A DNA stretch of 64,000 bases, taken from Halobacillus halophilus (GTDB lineage Bacteria > Bacillota > Bacilli > Bacillales > Halobacillaceae). The stretch covers positions 434,001 through 498,000 of the forward strand of contig NZ_JAIVAL010000001.1 in NCBI RefSeq assembly GCF_020171985.1, given 5' to 3'. A program made the position numbers and the translations under genes. Below are positions 26,267-35,000 of the stretch, in pieces. Every line of letters begins with the position of its first letter. Position 1 is the stretch's first letter. The notes under the pieces were generated by a model. That model was given only the letters and a program-made list of their open reading frames with translations, did no database searches and had not been told where the DNA came from.

Positions 26267-27196
26267 CTAGGCACGAATTGCTCTATGTCTTCTATAAACA
26301 AATATTCCTCCAGCAATCATTGCGAGGGACGCTCCAGCTAAAGCTAACCCAGGATCATTACTTGAAGTGTCCGGCAATTCACCGCCTTCAGGAATGGTTT
26401 CTTCAAATGATTTAGCGTTGTCAACCACTTCACCTGGGACGTTAATGGTACCAACACCATCAAAATTATCGATAGACATATCAAAAGTTTGTACCATATT
26501 GGTTGACATATCATCCATTTCCATATCCATATCAAGCTTCATCATCATTCCAGTCATGTAATGCGTTTCTTTATCAATTGTTATCTGATAAGAAATATTG
26601 TTAATAGTCATTTGCTTCATCATTTCTTCCATCATCTTCGCCATCTCTTTATCGTCCATGGTGTTTTGAAAAAGTTGTTGAGAAGCTTTCAGAAGTTTTT
26701 CTCCATCACCTTCGTAACTTACTACGTAGGATCCCTCTGTCTCCTTAACGTTCATTTCCTCAGCAAATTCTGAAGCCTGGGAAACCTGAGATTGAGCCGT
26801 CATCATTTCCTGAATGTCGGATTGACTCATTGGAAAATTATCTTCAAATTTAACCCAATCCCCTTCAGGATTCTGCTGATAAAACCCTTTTTCTGTCCAG
26901 TAGGATTCAAGTTTCAGTTCTTTCTCACTTTCAGGTAATGAGGTTGTAATGATCTGATGCATAGCAAATGGATCCAATGTAATGTCAGCTTCAGATTCTG
27001 TAGAAATAACCTGTTCCCTACCCTCCATTGGCATTTTTTGCTCTGTTATAGATCGTACCGTGTAACTATCAAGTTCCATCATGGCCTCATTAGATTTCTT
27101 TAATAGTTCCTCTGCACTCATTTCCTCGGCTGCGACCTGAAGCGGTAGCATCATTACTAATAAAACTGCGGTCAAACTGGCTAACTTCTTAAACAT
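26267..27196 (-). CDS. LPDTS-anchored surface protein with LolA/LppX-like (DUF6612-like) domain
   Basis: Predicted secreted, wall-anchored protein of 309 residues. The start MFKKLASLT is chosen (TAGGAGTG six bases before ATG). A signal peptide ends at about AAE (residue 24). Mature part: EELLKKSNEAMMELDSYTVR and repeated amphipathic beta strands, like the DUF6612 / LppX-LprAFG lipid-binding fold, with a Met-rich middle (DKEMAKMMEEMMKQM). C-terminal sorting signal: LPDTS, then a hydrophobic stretch and the tail YRRHRAIRA. No lipobox, so it is not a lipoprotein. It stands directly upstream of the sortase. Ligand unknown. Confidence 0.8.
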   Translation of the reverse strand: MFKKLASLTAVLLVMMLPLQVAAEEMSAEELLKKSNEAMMELDSYTVRSITEQKMPMEGREQVISTESEADITLDPFAMHQIITTSLPESEKELKLESYWTEKGFYQQNPEGDWVKFEDNFPMSQSDIQEMMTAQSQVSQASEFAEEMNVKETEGSYVVSYEGDGEKLLKASQQLFQNTMDDKEMAKMMEEMMKQMTINNISYQITIDKETHYMTGMMMKLDMDMEMDDMSTNMVQTFDMSIDNFDGVGTINVPGEVVDNAKSFEETIPEGGELPDTSSNDPGLALAGASLAMIAGGIFVYRRHRAIRA

Positions 27197-27433
27197 CCAA
27201 ACACTCCTAAATTGTATTAGGCAATCCATCACAGGGCATTTCCTGACTTTTTTTATGTACTAAACCAAAGATGATACAGCCCAGACCTTTTTCCCTATCA
27301 TTTCGTACCCAGTACTCTTTACCCATTACTTCCAAAATAAAACATTTTTTGTTAAAAATCTTAGATTATTAAAATGAGGAATCGGTCTATATTACTAAAT
27401 AACCCACCATCTTAAACTTGTTATATTAGACGA

Positions 27434-28789
27434 TTAACAAAGACCTTTATGCTTTTGCAATATTTTATCTGCTACGTAAAGCCCACTTGCAGCAGCTTGA
27501 GATAATGAATGTGTAATTCCAGAACAATCGCCAATTAAATATAAATCCTTTATTTGAGTTTCGAAATTTTCCGTAGTATAAATCTGTGGTTCATAAAATT
27601 TAGCATCCATTCCATACAGCAAAGTATCCGGGTGGATTGGGCATTCAATGAGGTTTTCCAGTTTCCCCATAAATTCAAGTACCGAACGGAGATATAAATC
27701 AGGAATTTCAACTGCTAAATTCCCCGCCTCTGCTTCAAGACTAGGTCTAATTAAGTTAGATGAAAGCTCAGTAGAAGGTCGATTGGCATAAAAATCACCT
27801 AGTCGTTGGTTAATAATTCGTCCATCACCTTGATTAATCCCGCCTATTATTCGATGAGCTGTCTGCATAGCCTGATCATAAGATGGGAAATAGCGAGGAA
27901 CAAAGAGAGTGAAATTTAAATTACCACTTTCGGTCTTTTCTTCATTTTTATTCTGTCCATCAGGCATTACTAGTCCGTTCTGATACTTACGAATAATACG
28001 GCCGCGCGGATTCATACAGTACGTTGTTGCTTCATATCCTTTCCCTCGACATCTTAGCTTTGTTTCAAATGTGTCTTTTAAAATGGCGTTCAGCTGGTCT
28101 TCTCTCATCTCTATCCTTAAACCCAGATCCAACCTAGTTTCACCCGTATTGAGACCTAGGTCATCCATTTGCTTGTTTATCCAATTACCTCCGCTTTTTC
28201 CTGTTCCTATAATGAGTTGTTTACTATGAAAATTCCCCTTGTCTGTTTCGATGAAAAAGCTCTGTGCTTCTGGTTGAAGGGATGTAACATTTGTTTCAAA
28301 TGTAAAGTGAATATGTTCTTGCAGTGTCTCATAGAGTTTTTGGAAAACCTCTATAGCTACTTTAGTTCCCAAATGTCTCACTTCTGCAGATAATACTTCT
28401 AATCCATGTTTTTCAGCTTTAGCTGCAAGTGATTTATTTTTTGTACTGTAAAGTCCTACACTTTCTGCACCATGCTTTTGAAGTATGCGGTCTACTTCTT
28501 TCATTAATTCCAGGGTCTCTCCTCCCCCTATCTTGCGTCCCAAATCTCCTCCGAAATCATTTGTATAATTGAATTTCCCTTCTGATTTCCCAAGGCCGGC
28601 ATACCCTATGTATCTATTACATCCCTCACTACAAGTGCAGGATAAGCCTTCATCCAATCCGCAAATTCTCTCCTTAAGAGGCTTGCCTTTATCTATAATT
28701 CGTATCGATAAGTTTTTATTTTCCTGAACCAGTTTGTGAGCAAAGAATATACTGCTTACCCCAGCTCCTATGATAATAATATCTTCCAT
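27434..28789 (-). CDS. FAD-dependent dehydrogenase of the COG2509 type
   Basis: Flavoprotein of 451 residues. The N-terminal FAD fold IIIIGAGVSSIFFAHKLVQE is followed by RICGLDEGLSCTCSEGCNRYIGYAGLGKSEGKF, a Cys-rich segment (three Cys within eight residues) typical of these uncharacterised dehydrogenases. A C-terminal FAD motif is seen in LYLIGDCSGITHSLSQAAASGLYVA. The family is distantly related to geranylgeranyl-reductase/HI0933-like proteins and has no firm function. The gene is followed on the minus strand by about 200 bases before the LPDTS gene. Confidence 0.8.
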   Translation of the reverse strand: MEDIIIIGAGVSSIFFAHKLVQENKNLSIRIIDKGKPLKERICGLDEGLSCTCSEGCNRYIGYAGLGKSEGKFNYTNDFGGDLGRKIGGGETLELMKEVDRILQKHGAESVGLYSTKNKSLAAKAEKHGLEVLSAEVRHLGTKVAIEVFQKLYETLQEHIHFTFETNVTSLQPEAQSFFIETDKGNFHSKQLIIGTGKSGGNWINKQMDDLGLNTGETRLDLGLRIEMREDQLNAILKDTFETKLRCRGKGYEATTYCMNPRGRIIRKYQNGLVMPDGQNKNEEKTESGNLNFTLFVPRYFPSYDQAMQTAHRIIGGINQGDGRIINQRLGDFYANRPSTELSSNLIRPSLEAEAGNLAVEIPDLYLRSVLEFMGKLENLIECPIHPDTLLYGMDAKFYEPQIYTTENFETQIKDLYLIGDCSGITHSLSQAAASGLYVADKILQKHKGLC

Positions 28790-28833
28790 TTACACTAACA
28801 CTCCCCCATCCCACTAATGTACAGCGGTGAATC

Positions 28834-29397
28834 TTACTGGGTCACTTTGGCATAAATATAAGTATCAGTAAGTCTCTGTCCATCTACAGATAAGTCATCA
28901 TTTCGCAGAATTCCTTCTAAATCGTATCCCAATCTTTCCGGAATCGAACGACTCCTAAGATTTCCAGATTCACAACGGATCTCGACTCTTACACATTCTA
29001 ATTCCTTGAATGCATAATTTGTTAATGCTGCTACGGCTTCGCTCATGTAACCCTTTCCACTTATTGAGGTATCGATCCAATAACCTATTTCAAGCTTAGG
29101 AATTTCCCAATTGATATTATGAAAACCTGTAGATCCTACAAACTCTTCCGTATCTCTTAAGAAAATAAGGTATCTAAGATTCTCCCTAGTAAGGAACTTA
29201 GCGTGAGCTTCGCGAGTGTTCACCTCCGTATCCTCGGGAGTTGGAACTTGCTGAACAAAGCCAAGCCACGGCTGTAGTTGTTCTCGAGAATCTTGAATTG
29301 CTCTATTTACTGCAGCACCGTCTCCCGGGACTGGCATTTTTAATACTAATCTTTCTGTTTCAATTTCTGTACGAACATCTTTTAAAATTGGATTCAC
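28834..29397 (-). CDS. GNAT acetyltransferase (RimJ/RimL type)
   Basis: 187 residues beginning with IETERLVLKMPVPGDGAAVN, the usual start of RimJ/RimL-like GNAT enzymes. The acetyl-CoA-binding motif is GYWIDTSISGKGYMSEAV, followed by ECVRVEIRCESGNLRSRSIPERLGY. Typical substrates are ribosomal-protein N-termini or small amines; the actual one is unknown. About 45 bases upstream of the COG2509 gene, probably co-transcribed. Confidence 0.85.
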   Translation of the reverse strand: MNPILKDVRTEIETERLVLKMPVPGDGAAVNRAIQDSREQLQPWLGFVQQVPTPEDTEVNTREAHAKFLTRENLRYLIFLRDTEEFVGSTGFHNINWEIPKLEIGYWIDTSISGKGYMSEAVAALTNYAFKELECVRVEIRCESGNLRSRSIPERLGYDLEGILRNDDLSVDGQRLTDTYIYAKVTQ

Positions 29398-29836
29398 TCT
29401 TATCTCCCCTTACTATTAAATTCATACCAATATACCGACACTCATCCTTATAGTATTTATTATTTCATATCCTGTTTGATAATCGAAAGCGCGACTAAGA
29501 GGATTTTTTTCGTGTACATTTCGGTCGAGTTGAACTCATTCTTTCAAGATCGGAAAATTAACTTTAAATCAAATCAGAAACTCACCCCACCGAATTGCAA
29601 AAAATTCTTATCACTATGTAATATGATTTTTCCAAATTTTGCAACCCTAAAAAAAGCGGTGTGGATATACATGCTATACCCCACCGCTTTAGAGTTTTTC
29701 TACTATGCTATAAAGTTCTTTTTAAACTAGTTTACTTTTGTCTTCTTTTGATTCTATTTGCTGTAAAGTAGTTTCGACCATCGCATTCATTCCAATTATG
29801 TCTGATAAATGCTATACATTGAGCCTATTCCACGTC
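29398..29836. other. Intergenic stretch between GNAT and GntR genes
   Basis: About 440 bases, AT-rich. Apart from the terminator hairpin at 29653-29690 no feature is supported; an 84-codon plus-strand frame here has no ribosome site and a random-looking product. Confidence 0.5.
29653..29690 (-). terminator. Intrinsic terminator downstream of the GntR gene
   Basis: Minus strand AAAGCGGTGgGG...CCaCACCGCTTT with an additional TATA pair near the loop, followed by TTTTTT. It lies about 150 bases after the stop codon. Confidence 0.65.
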
Positions 29837-30544
29837 TTATTTTTTTAATATATGTGAAACCGATTTCTCTACATTTCTTAAATGTACCATCATTTCTTCA
29901 CGCGCTTGCAGTTCTGAACGATCTTTAATGGCTTGGAAGATACGACGGTGCTCCTGCAATAGCTTTTCAGTTCTTTCTTTAGAATGCAGAAGTTTACGGG
30001 TTTCTCGCATAGCCTGCACCATGATTTCGGAAACGCTTTGCATTAATTGAATCAACATTTCATTATGAGTAGCTTTTACCAGAGCCATATGAAAAGCAAG
30101 ATCTGCTTGTTCTCCAATTTCGTTATTTCCATTAGCTTCCGCCATTTCAAGCAGAGCTTCCTCCATTGGCTTTAAGTCTTCCGTTTTATGAGATAGTGCA
30201 GCTGATCCCGCAGCTCCAACTTCAAGGATTTGCCGTACCTCCAACAATTCTTTCATATCCTCTGTTCTCATTAGAAAAGCGGCTGAAGTCGGCAATGAAA
30301 AGCGTGAAGCTTCAAAAGATTTAATGTACGTACCTTCTCCCTGGCGCATTTCTAAAATCCCCATGGCCCGAAGAGCACTTAGAGCTTCCCTTACTGCAGA
30401 ACGTCCCACGCTAAAGCTTTTAGCCAAATGTTCTACACTGTCCAGCTTATCTCCAGGATTCAATTCCCCATTCTTCAAAGATTCCAACAATGAATCCGCC
30501 ACTTGTTCGTATATTTTTTTTGATCTTATAGGTTTATAATCCAC
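29837..30544 (-). CDS. GntR/FadR-family transcriptional regulator (LutR-like)
   Basis: 235 residues. The N-terminal winged helix shows KIYEQVADSLLESLKNGELNPGDKL and VGRSAVREALSALRAMGILEM, followed by RQGEGTYI. The C-terminal FCD domain has the metal/effector ligands in EVRQILEVGAAG, DLAFHMALVKATHNE and EHRRIFQAI. The N-terminal part resembles B. subtilis LutR, the repressor of L-lactate utilisation, but no lut genes are adjacent, so the target is not known. Confidence 0.85.
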   Translation of the reverse strand: MDYKPIRSKKIYEQVADSLLESLKNGELNPGDKLDSVEHLAKSFSVGRSAVREALSALRAMGILEMRQGEGTYIKSFEASRFSLPTSAAFLMRTEDMKELLEVRQILEVGAAGSAALSHKTEDLKPMEEALLEMAEANGNNEIGEQADLAFHMALVKATHNEMLIQLMQSVSEIMVQAMRETRKLLHSKERTEKLLQEHRRIFQAIKDRSELQAREEMMVHLRNVEKSVSHILKK

Positions 30545-30736
30545 ATTAGTTCCTCCAGCTTCCTATCACAATTCTATTCCATTTTACTGTAATTTGAGCG
30601 ACAGGGAAAGCAAAGGGATATACCTCTTCTGAAAAACTGTTCTACATTTCCTATTGTTAAAATAGTTATCCAACTAAAAAACGCCCACGGAGTTGTGGAC
30701 GATTGATCTGTAACATAATCCTTTATTCGCTATCTA

Positions 30737-31432
30737 TCATTTTGGTTTAACAATAAATATCAGATAACTAATATCCAAATAAAAATCCCAATCCACAAAA
30801 ACGTCTTTAATGGTTACACCTAATACGGACTCAAATACCTTAATATCCAACAACCTTTTCTCAAGCTGTCTTTTACTTAACAATAATTGTTCCTTGTTAC
30901 CCTCGCGAATCAGCTCTTTTTCAAGCTCTGTCAAGATTCCTTTACGTTCCATAACCAGAGTTCGATTATTTAGATACATGGAGTTAAGATGATCCGGAGC
31001 TTTTTGAGCTATTTCACTGACTTTAATCATTTCATCTTCCAACATTTTCTTATTAGGAAATTCGGGATAAAATTGCTCATTCCTTTCATCATGGTCCATC
31101 ACTCCAAGCAAGACGCCAGTTTTATTTTCTAGAGACCAATCATAATAAAAATTCTTTATATGTAGATCAGCTGAAATTCTTAAAGTTGCCTTTATCTCCG
31201 GGATTAGCTCTTCAAACATTAAATCCCGAGTTTCCTCAACTTTTTGAAAATTTTTCTGCCCTACCAATAATCGTTCGATGGGCGCTAAAAAATCTTTTAG
31301 GTAAATCGAAACGAATGGCTTTTTAATTGATACATATACTGATGTGGGTCCTTTGCCAAAGTTGTCTCGAAGCAGCTTTCCTATATAACCTGCTATTTCT
31401 GAATTTAAAGACTTTTTTTCCAATACTCTCAT
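30737..31432 (-). CDS. DUF2294 protein with two tandem domains
   Basis: 231 residues. The first domain (about 1-115) has GYIGKLLRDNFGKGPTSVYV and VSIYLKDFLAPIERLL; the second (about 120-230) repeats the fold in weaker form with LEKRLLDIKVFESVLGVTIKDVFVDWDFYLDISYLIFIVKP. This matches DUF2294, a family of unknown function. Soluble, no signal peptide. It stands alone between the GntR gene and a small-gene region; no obvious partner. Confidence 0.75.
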   Translation of the reverse strand: MRVLEKKSLNSEIAGYIGKLLRDNFGKGPTSVYVSIKKPFVSIYLKDFLAPIERLLVGQKNFQKVEETRDLMFEELIPEIKATLRISADLHIKNFYYDWSLENKTGVLLGVMDHDERNEQFYPEFPNKKMLEDEMIKVSEIAQKAPDHLNSMYLNNRTLVMERKGILTELEKELIREGNKEQLLLSKRQLEKRLLDIKVFESVLGVTIKDVFVDWDFYLDISYLIFIVKPK

Positions 31433-31604
31433 TCCTTATTTCTAATAATTAATTATAGCCAGATAATCATGCTGCTAAATTCCATAATATGATATTACCC
31501 CGCTTTTTTTATATAATAAACTTTCTTCCAAGTACTGATTCAATAAAATCCCAACGCTCTTAAACAGAAGACATTCATAAAACCCAATATAGGGGGTTCA
31601 ATTT

Positions 31605-31712
31605 ATGAACACTTCATTATTTCAATTCGTTAACCTGCCTGGCAGCGAACCCCTAATTAGATATTCAAAATTATATAAGTATAAAAAAATCCTCAAAATA
31701 AATGTTTACTAG
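31605..31712 (+). CDS. Possible 35-residue peptide or gene remnant
   Basis: ATG frame of 35 codons (MNTSLFQFVNLPGSEPLIRY...) with AGGGGG about nine bases upstream. The beginning recalls the N-terminus of PAP2-type membrane phosphatases, but the hydrophobic core expected after it is absent, so this may be a truncated relic. No terminator follows. Low support. Confidence 0.25.
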   Translation: MNTSLFQFVNLPGSEPLIRYSKLYKYKKILKINVY

Positions 31713-31776
31713 ATGGAATATTTGGAAATAGATAGGTGAACCACAAATCAAATCATTTTTAAAGGAGATGTTTTAC

Positions 31777-31965
31777 GTGGCAGATCGTTACAAGACAGGC
31801 GAAAACGTACCAGAAAACGGAACATACGAATTTGATGGACTTACGGACGGACGTAAACAAAGCAATCCTACAGAAGATGAAAAACAAGTAAAACTTGAAA
31901 GTGGAGAAACATTCCCGCCTCTTCGCTCCAGTAAAGAAGGAGCATACTGGAAGAAAGTGAAATAG
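31777..31965 (+). CDS. yjzC: YjzC-like small protein
   Basis: 62 residues starting at GTG (VADRYKTGENVPENGTYEFD); AAGGAG sits at the right distance, whereas an ATG three codons earlier overlaps it. The sequence follows the YjzC pattern: a KTGE-x-x-P start, G-x-Y-x-F, and the C-terminal GETFPPLRSSKEGAYWK. Function unknown; found across Bacillaceae. A weak sigma-B-like pair (GTTTAC, 14 bases, GGAAAT) lies 48 bases upstream. Confidence 0.8.
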   Translation: MADRYKTGENVPENGTYEFDGLTDGRKQSNPTEDEKQVKLESGETFPPLRSSKEGAYWKKVK

Positions 31966-31975
31966 TTAAATTAGG

Positions 31976-32012
31976 AGAGCCCCCATTCCAAGCAGGAACT
32001 TATGGGGGCTCT
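31976..32012 (+). terminator. Terminator after yjzC
   Basis: Stem AGAGCCCCCAT / ATGGGGGCTCT with a 15-base loop, then TGTT. Confidence 0.65.
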
Positions 32013-32052
32013 TGTTATGCTAAATGATAGCTGAGATCGCTTGCTACTTATC

Positions 32053-32328
32053 TCACTTAACCATACTAATCATTTCTTCACATAAAGTGGCATTCACCAA
32101 GCATAATTCAATCATCTTATCCATTGAACCATCCTTAGCAGCATTAAGCTTCTTAGCAGAATCTCTACAAATTGCGGCACAAGCTTTACATATATCCTCT
32201 GAAATTGGAGATCCGGATTCCACTATTTCTTTTGCATGCTCATAGGCTTCTTTACTTTTTTTAACTAAATGAATACACGTTAAAAAATGAAGTGATTGTT
32301 GCCGCAGAGAACTATTCAAGTGATTCAT
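32053..32328 (-). CDS. Small four-helix-type Cys-containing protein (possible DUF326/Csp relative)
   Basis: 91 residues, all-helical by appearance, with five Cys: one in FLTCIHLVKK, three in DICKACAAICRDSAK, one each in ELCLVNATLCEEM. Spacing C-x2-C-x3-C within a helix resembles DUF326-type ferredoxin-like/copper-storage bundles (Csp), but there are too few Cys for a copper-storage core and the assignment is tentative. Ribosome site GGGGG before ATG. A strong hairpin lies upstream of its start, an unusual place. Confidence 0.5.
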   Translation of the reverse strand: MNHLNSSLRQQSLHFLTCIHLVKKSKEAYEHAKEIVESGSPISEDICKACAAICRDSAKKLNAAKDGSMDKMIELCLVNATLCEEMISMVK

Positions 32329-32358
32329 TCAAAAACCCCCATTTTTTTCCATTAAAAA

Positions 32359-32398
32359 AAGCCAAAAAAGAACTTTTGTAAAAGTTCTTTTTTGGCTT
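32359..32398. terminator. Strong symmetrical hairpin between divergent genes
   Basis: Perfect 19-base stem AAGCCAAAAAAGAACTTTT and its complement around GT. A and T tracts in both arms allow termination on both strands. Neither neighbour ends here: both flanking genes start away from it, so it would act as an attenuator of one leader or as the end of an unannotated short transcript. Confidence 0.55.
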
Positions 32399-32595
32399 AT
32401 GTCTAGCTCTATTAGTCTAGCTTATTCCCACCAATAATTTATAAATTGTAATGTCATTTTAAATTTAATTAGATTCAGATAAAAGTGCTATCCCTTTTAA
32501 CCATAATTTAAACTATCATGTATTGGATCGTTTGTAAAGGATTAACTAGTTTAACAAGGAGACGATAATCATCATTTAATTTTCCTGTAATTTAA

Positions 32596-32626
32596 TTTAC
32601 ATAATATCGTTATCGTTAATTATAAT
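32596..32626 (+). promoter_or_regulatory. Candidate sigma-A promoter of the YoxD-like gene
   Basis: TTTACA, 19 bases (or TTACAT, 18), TATAAT, about 95 bases upstream of the start. The surrounding 32.4-32.7 kb sequence shows no other feature. Confidence 0.4.
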
Positions 32627-32720
32627 GGGAGGGAGACCTTTTTACGATTACATATCTTTGAATCTTCTATTTGATAAACGTAAACTTAAGTAGAAAGTTA
32701 ATTAGAAAGGATGAGTATCT

Positions 32721-33443
32721 ATGGGACAAACTATTGAAGGAAAGATTGCTTACATTACCGGTGCCGGCCAGGGAATCGGGCGCTCTACTGCTATTCAGCT
32801 TGCCCGTGAAGGAGTACATGTTGGACTGATGGCGCGTACGGAAAGTAAGTTATTAGATGTGGCAAAGGAGGCTGAAGGATACGGAGTAAAAGCAAGTATT
32901 GTTACCGTTGATATTGCGGATATTGAGCAAGTAGAACAAGCTGTGGCGAGCTTACAGTCTTCCCTCGGGAATGCAGATATTCTTATTAATAATGCAGGGA
33001 TTGGAACTTATGGGTCATTTCTTGAAATCGAACCAGAAGAGTGGAAGCATACTCTCGAGGTCAACCTATTTGGAACCTACCACGTAACTCGATCAGTCTT
33101 ACCTCAGATGATCGAGAAAAACCAGGGAGACATTATTAATATTTCATCAAGCAGTGGACTTAAAGGGACAGCTGGATCCACAGCCTACAGCGCTTCTAAA
33201 TTCGCATTACAAGGAATGACAGAAGCTTTAATGCAGGAAGTCAGGAGAAATAACATACGCGTATTTACACTTAACCCAAGCCTGGTAGCTACGGAGCTTT
33301 CTTTTGGAGACGAATTGAGTGAGCAGGATAAAGAGAAATATATGCAGCCGGAAGATCTTGCAGAATATATGGTTGCTCAACTCAAACTACATCCTCGTAT
33401 TTTCATTAAAACATCACTACAGTGGGCTACTAACCCTTTTTAA
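32721..33443 (+). CDS. yoxD: Short-chain dehydrogenase/reductase (YoxD-like, 3-oxoacyl-ACP reductase family)
   Basis: NAD(P)-dependent SDR of 240 residues. The cofactor loop TGAGQGIGRS, the NNAG motif in DILINNAGIG, catalytic Ser in INISSSSGLKG and the YSASK motif are all intact. The C-terminal MQPEDLAEYMVAQLKLHPRI resembles B. subtilis YoxD closely. Real substrate unknown. AGAAAGGATG precedes ATG. Monocistronic, with a hairpin about 45 bases after the stop. Confidence 0.87.
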   Translation: MGQTIEGKIAYITGAGQGIGRSTAIQLAREGVHVGLMARTESKLLDVAKEAEGYGVKASIVTVDIADIEQVEQAVASLQSSLGNADILINNAGIGTYGSFLEIEPEEWKHTLEVNLFGTYHVTRSVLPQMIEKNQGDIINISSSSGLKGTAGSTAYSASKFALQGMTEALMQEVRRNNIRVFTLNPSLVATELSFGDELSEQDKEKYMQPEDLAEYMVAQLKLHPRIFIKTSLQWATNPF

Positions 33444-33486
33444 CTCTTTTATTTCAAGACGGTCCATAGAAACATCGATATGTAGA

Positions 33487-33515
33487 AAGCCTTCTGCTTA
33501 TTAAGTGGAAGGCTT
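33487..33515 (+). terminator. Hairpin after the YoxD-like gene
   Basis: Stem AAGCCTTC / GAAGGCTT with a 13-base loop; no real T run, so a weak terminator. The following 300 bases up to the EamA gene are AT-rich and empty. Confidence 0.4.
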
Positions 33516-33820
33516 CAATAATATATGCATTTAATACTTGGGAATTAAATTCAATAAAATTTAACGAGATCAATCATTATTTCCCTATTCATATATGGTT
33601 CACGGAGTAAATGTTGTATCATAGGAAATAATTTACATCTTTCGTTCACTTTTTATTGCCTCGAATGAATCTATTCAATACATCTTTTTGATAAAAATAG
33701 TGAAGCGGGTCATTTACAGAGTTGAGAAGATCGGTCATTCATTTAGTTGAATTTATGCTTCTCTCCTTCTACCTTTTTTTTATATAATAGACAGAAAACT
33801 TTAGAAGAGTGAGGGAAATC

Positions 33821-34735
33821 ATGAACCGTCGATTAGCTTTAATCTTAATTTTCATCGCTGCTGCTTTGTGGGGTGTCATAGGTATCTTTGTAACCTACCT
33901 CTATAAAATAGGTTTTACTCCTTTTCAAGTTGTAGCCATAAGGGTATTCACTGCTTTTTTATTCCTTCTTATATATACACTTGTAAAAGACAAGCGTTAT
34001 TTAAAGATAAAACCTTTAGACAGCCGTTATTTTATAGGTACAGGCATTTTTAGTATTGTATTTTTTAATTGGTGCTTATTTAGTGCTATGGAAGAGACCT
34101 CCATCTCAATTGCCTTTGTCCTTCTCTACACCGCACCTATATTTGTTACTATTTTTTCAAAGTTCCTCTTAAATGAACCATTTACGCTTAGAAAGTTAGC
34201 AGCCTTATGTATGACTTTCACAGGTTGTACGCTTGTAATCGGAATGTTTCCAAAGGTGGAAGGTGCCATATCATTATATGGACTTCTCCTAGGTTTAGGA
34301 GCAGGACTATTCTATGCTCTCTATAGTATTCTAGGTAAATACGCTCTCGCAAAATATAACTCGTTGACCGTTACCGTTTATACGTTTTTATTTGCTTCTC
34401 TTGCAGCCGTGCCATTGAGTCAGATATGGAAGATAACTTATCTATTTAACGATGGGACTTTACTTATCGTTATAGGACTAGGATTTCTCTCTACAATGCT
34501 TCCATTTCTTCTCTATACCAAAGGTTTGGAATTTGTAGAATCCAGCCGCGCTTCCATAATCGCTACTGTAGAACCTGTAGTAGCATCCCTAACAGGATAT
34601 TTAATTTTCAACGAACAACTTGATGGTTGGCAATATATTGGCATTGTTCTTGTAATAGCTTCCGTCATTATCGTTCAGGATTCGTCAAAGTCTTTACAGC
34701 GCAAAAGCCAGATGTCAAACGCTTCTAACTTTTGA
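33821..34735 (+). CDS. EamA-family (DMT superfamily) transporter
   Basis: 304 residues from ATG MNRRLALILI, chosen because GAGGG stands six bases before it; a GTG four codons earlier overlaps the site. Ten hydrophobic helices in two EamA repeats, the first starting AAALWGVIGIF and the second GLLLGLGAGLFYALYSILGKYA, with the family end motif IATVEPVVASLTGYLIFNEQ. Probable metabolite or amino-acid exporter. The stop codon lies within the first bases of the solo tnpB-element end that follows, so the last residues may have been changed by that insertion. Confidence 0.87.
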   Translation: MNRRLALILIFIAAALWGVIGIFVTYLYKIGFTPFQVVAIRVFTAFLFLLIYTLVKDKRYLKIKPLDSRYFIGTGIFSIVFFNWCLFSAMEETSISIAFVLLYTAPIFVTIFSKFLLNEPFTLRKLAALCMTFTGCTLVIGMFPKVEGAISLYGLLLGLGAGLFYALYSILGKYALAKYNSLTVTVYTFLFASLAAVPLSQIWKITYLFNDGTLLIVIGLGFLSTMLPFLLYTKGLEFVESSRASIIATVEPVVASLTGYLIFNEQLDGWQYIGIVLVIASVIIVQDSSKSLQRKSQMSNASNF

Positions 34736-34851
34736 ACTACCCTCCACTTACTCGCTGACGCTCCTTGAAGTTGGGGGATTCCTAAGAGCACGAACCTAAC
34801 GGTTCGTTCAAATGATTAGGTTAGTCCCGTCGCACCGACGGTTGGAAGGAT
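34731..34851 (-). mobile_element. Solo right end of the IS200/IS605-type tnpB element, copy B
   Basis: About 120 bases match copy C: the terminal stem-loop (CCaCCCACTT-type arm and GAAGTTGGGGG arm), the ACGAACC/GGTTCGT hairpin, and on the minus strand the last eleven codons of tnpB (ending TVGATGLT and TAA). Homology stops abruptly at GGTTGGAAGGAT. No left end with the sequence of copies A and C is seen. An imperfect hairpin CTGAATACCCG / CGGGTATTCAG at 34877-34912 may be unrelated. In this family such an end segment also encodes the omega/re RNA. Confidence 0.75.
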
Positions 34852-35000
34852 AAAAGTACAAACTCTTCCCTTATTCCTGAATACCCGCCTTATTTACTGG
34901 CCGGGTATTCAGAAAGTGGTTTAGGCCAGGGAAAGTGCTGGATTAGTTGAAAATAAAATGAGAATATATGAATGAACTTATTTATTTAATCACAATGAAA

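Noticed and set aside
29476-29730. 84-codon plus-strand frame between GNAT and GntR genes
   Set aside because: No ribosome site; it runs through the GntR terminator hairpin; Phe/Lys/Asn composition expected of AT-rich non-coding DNA.
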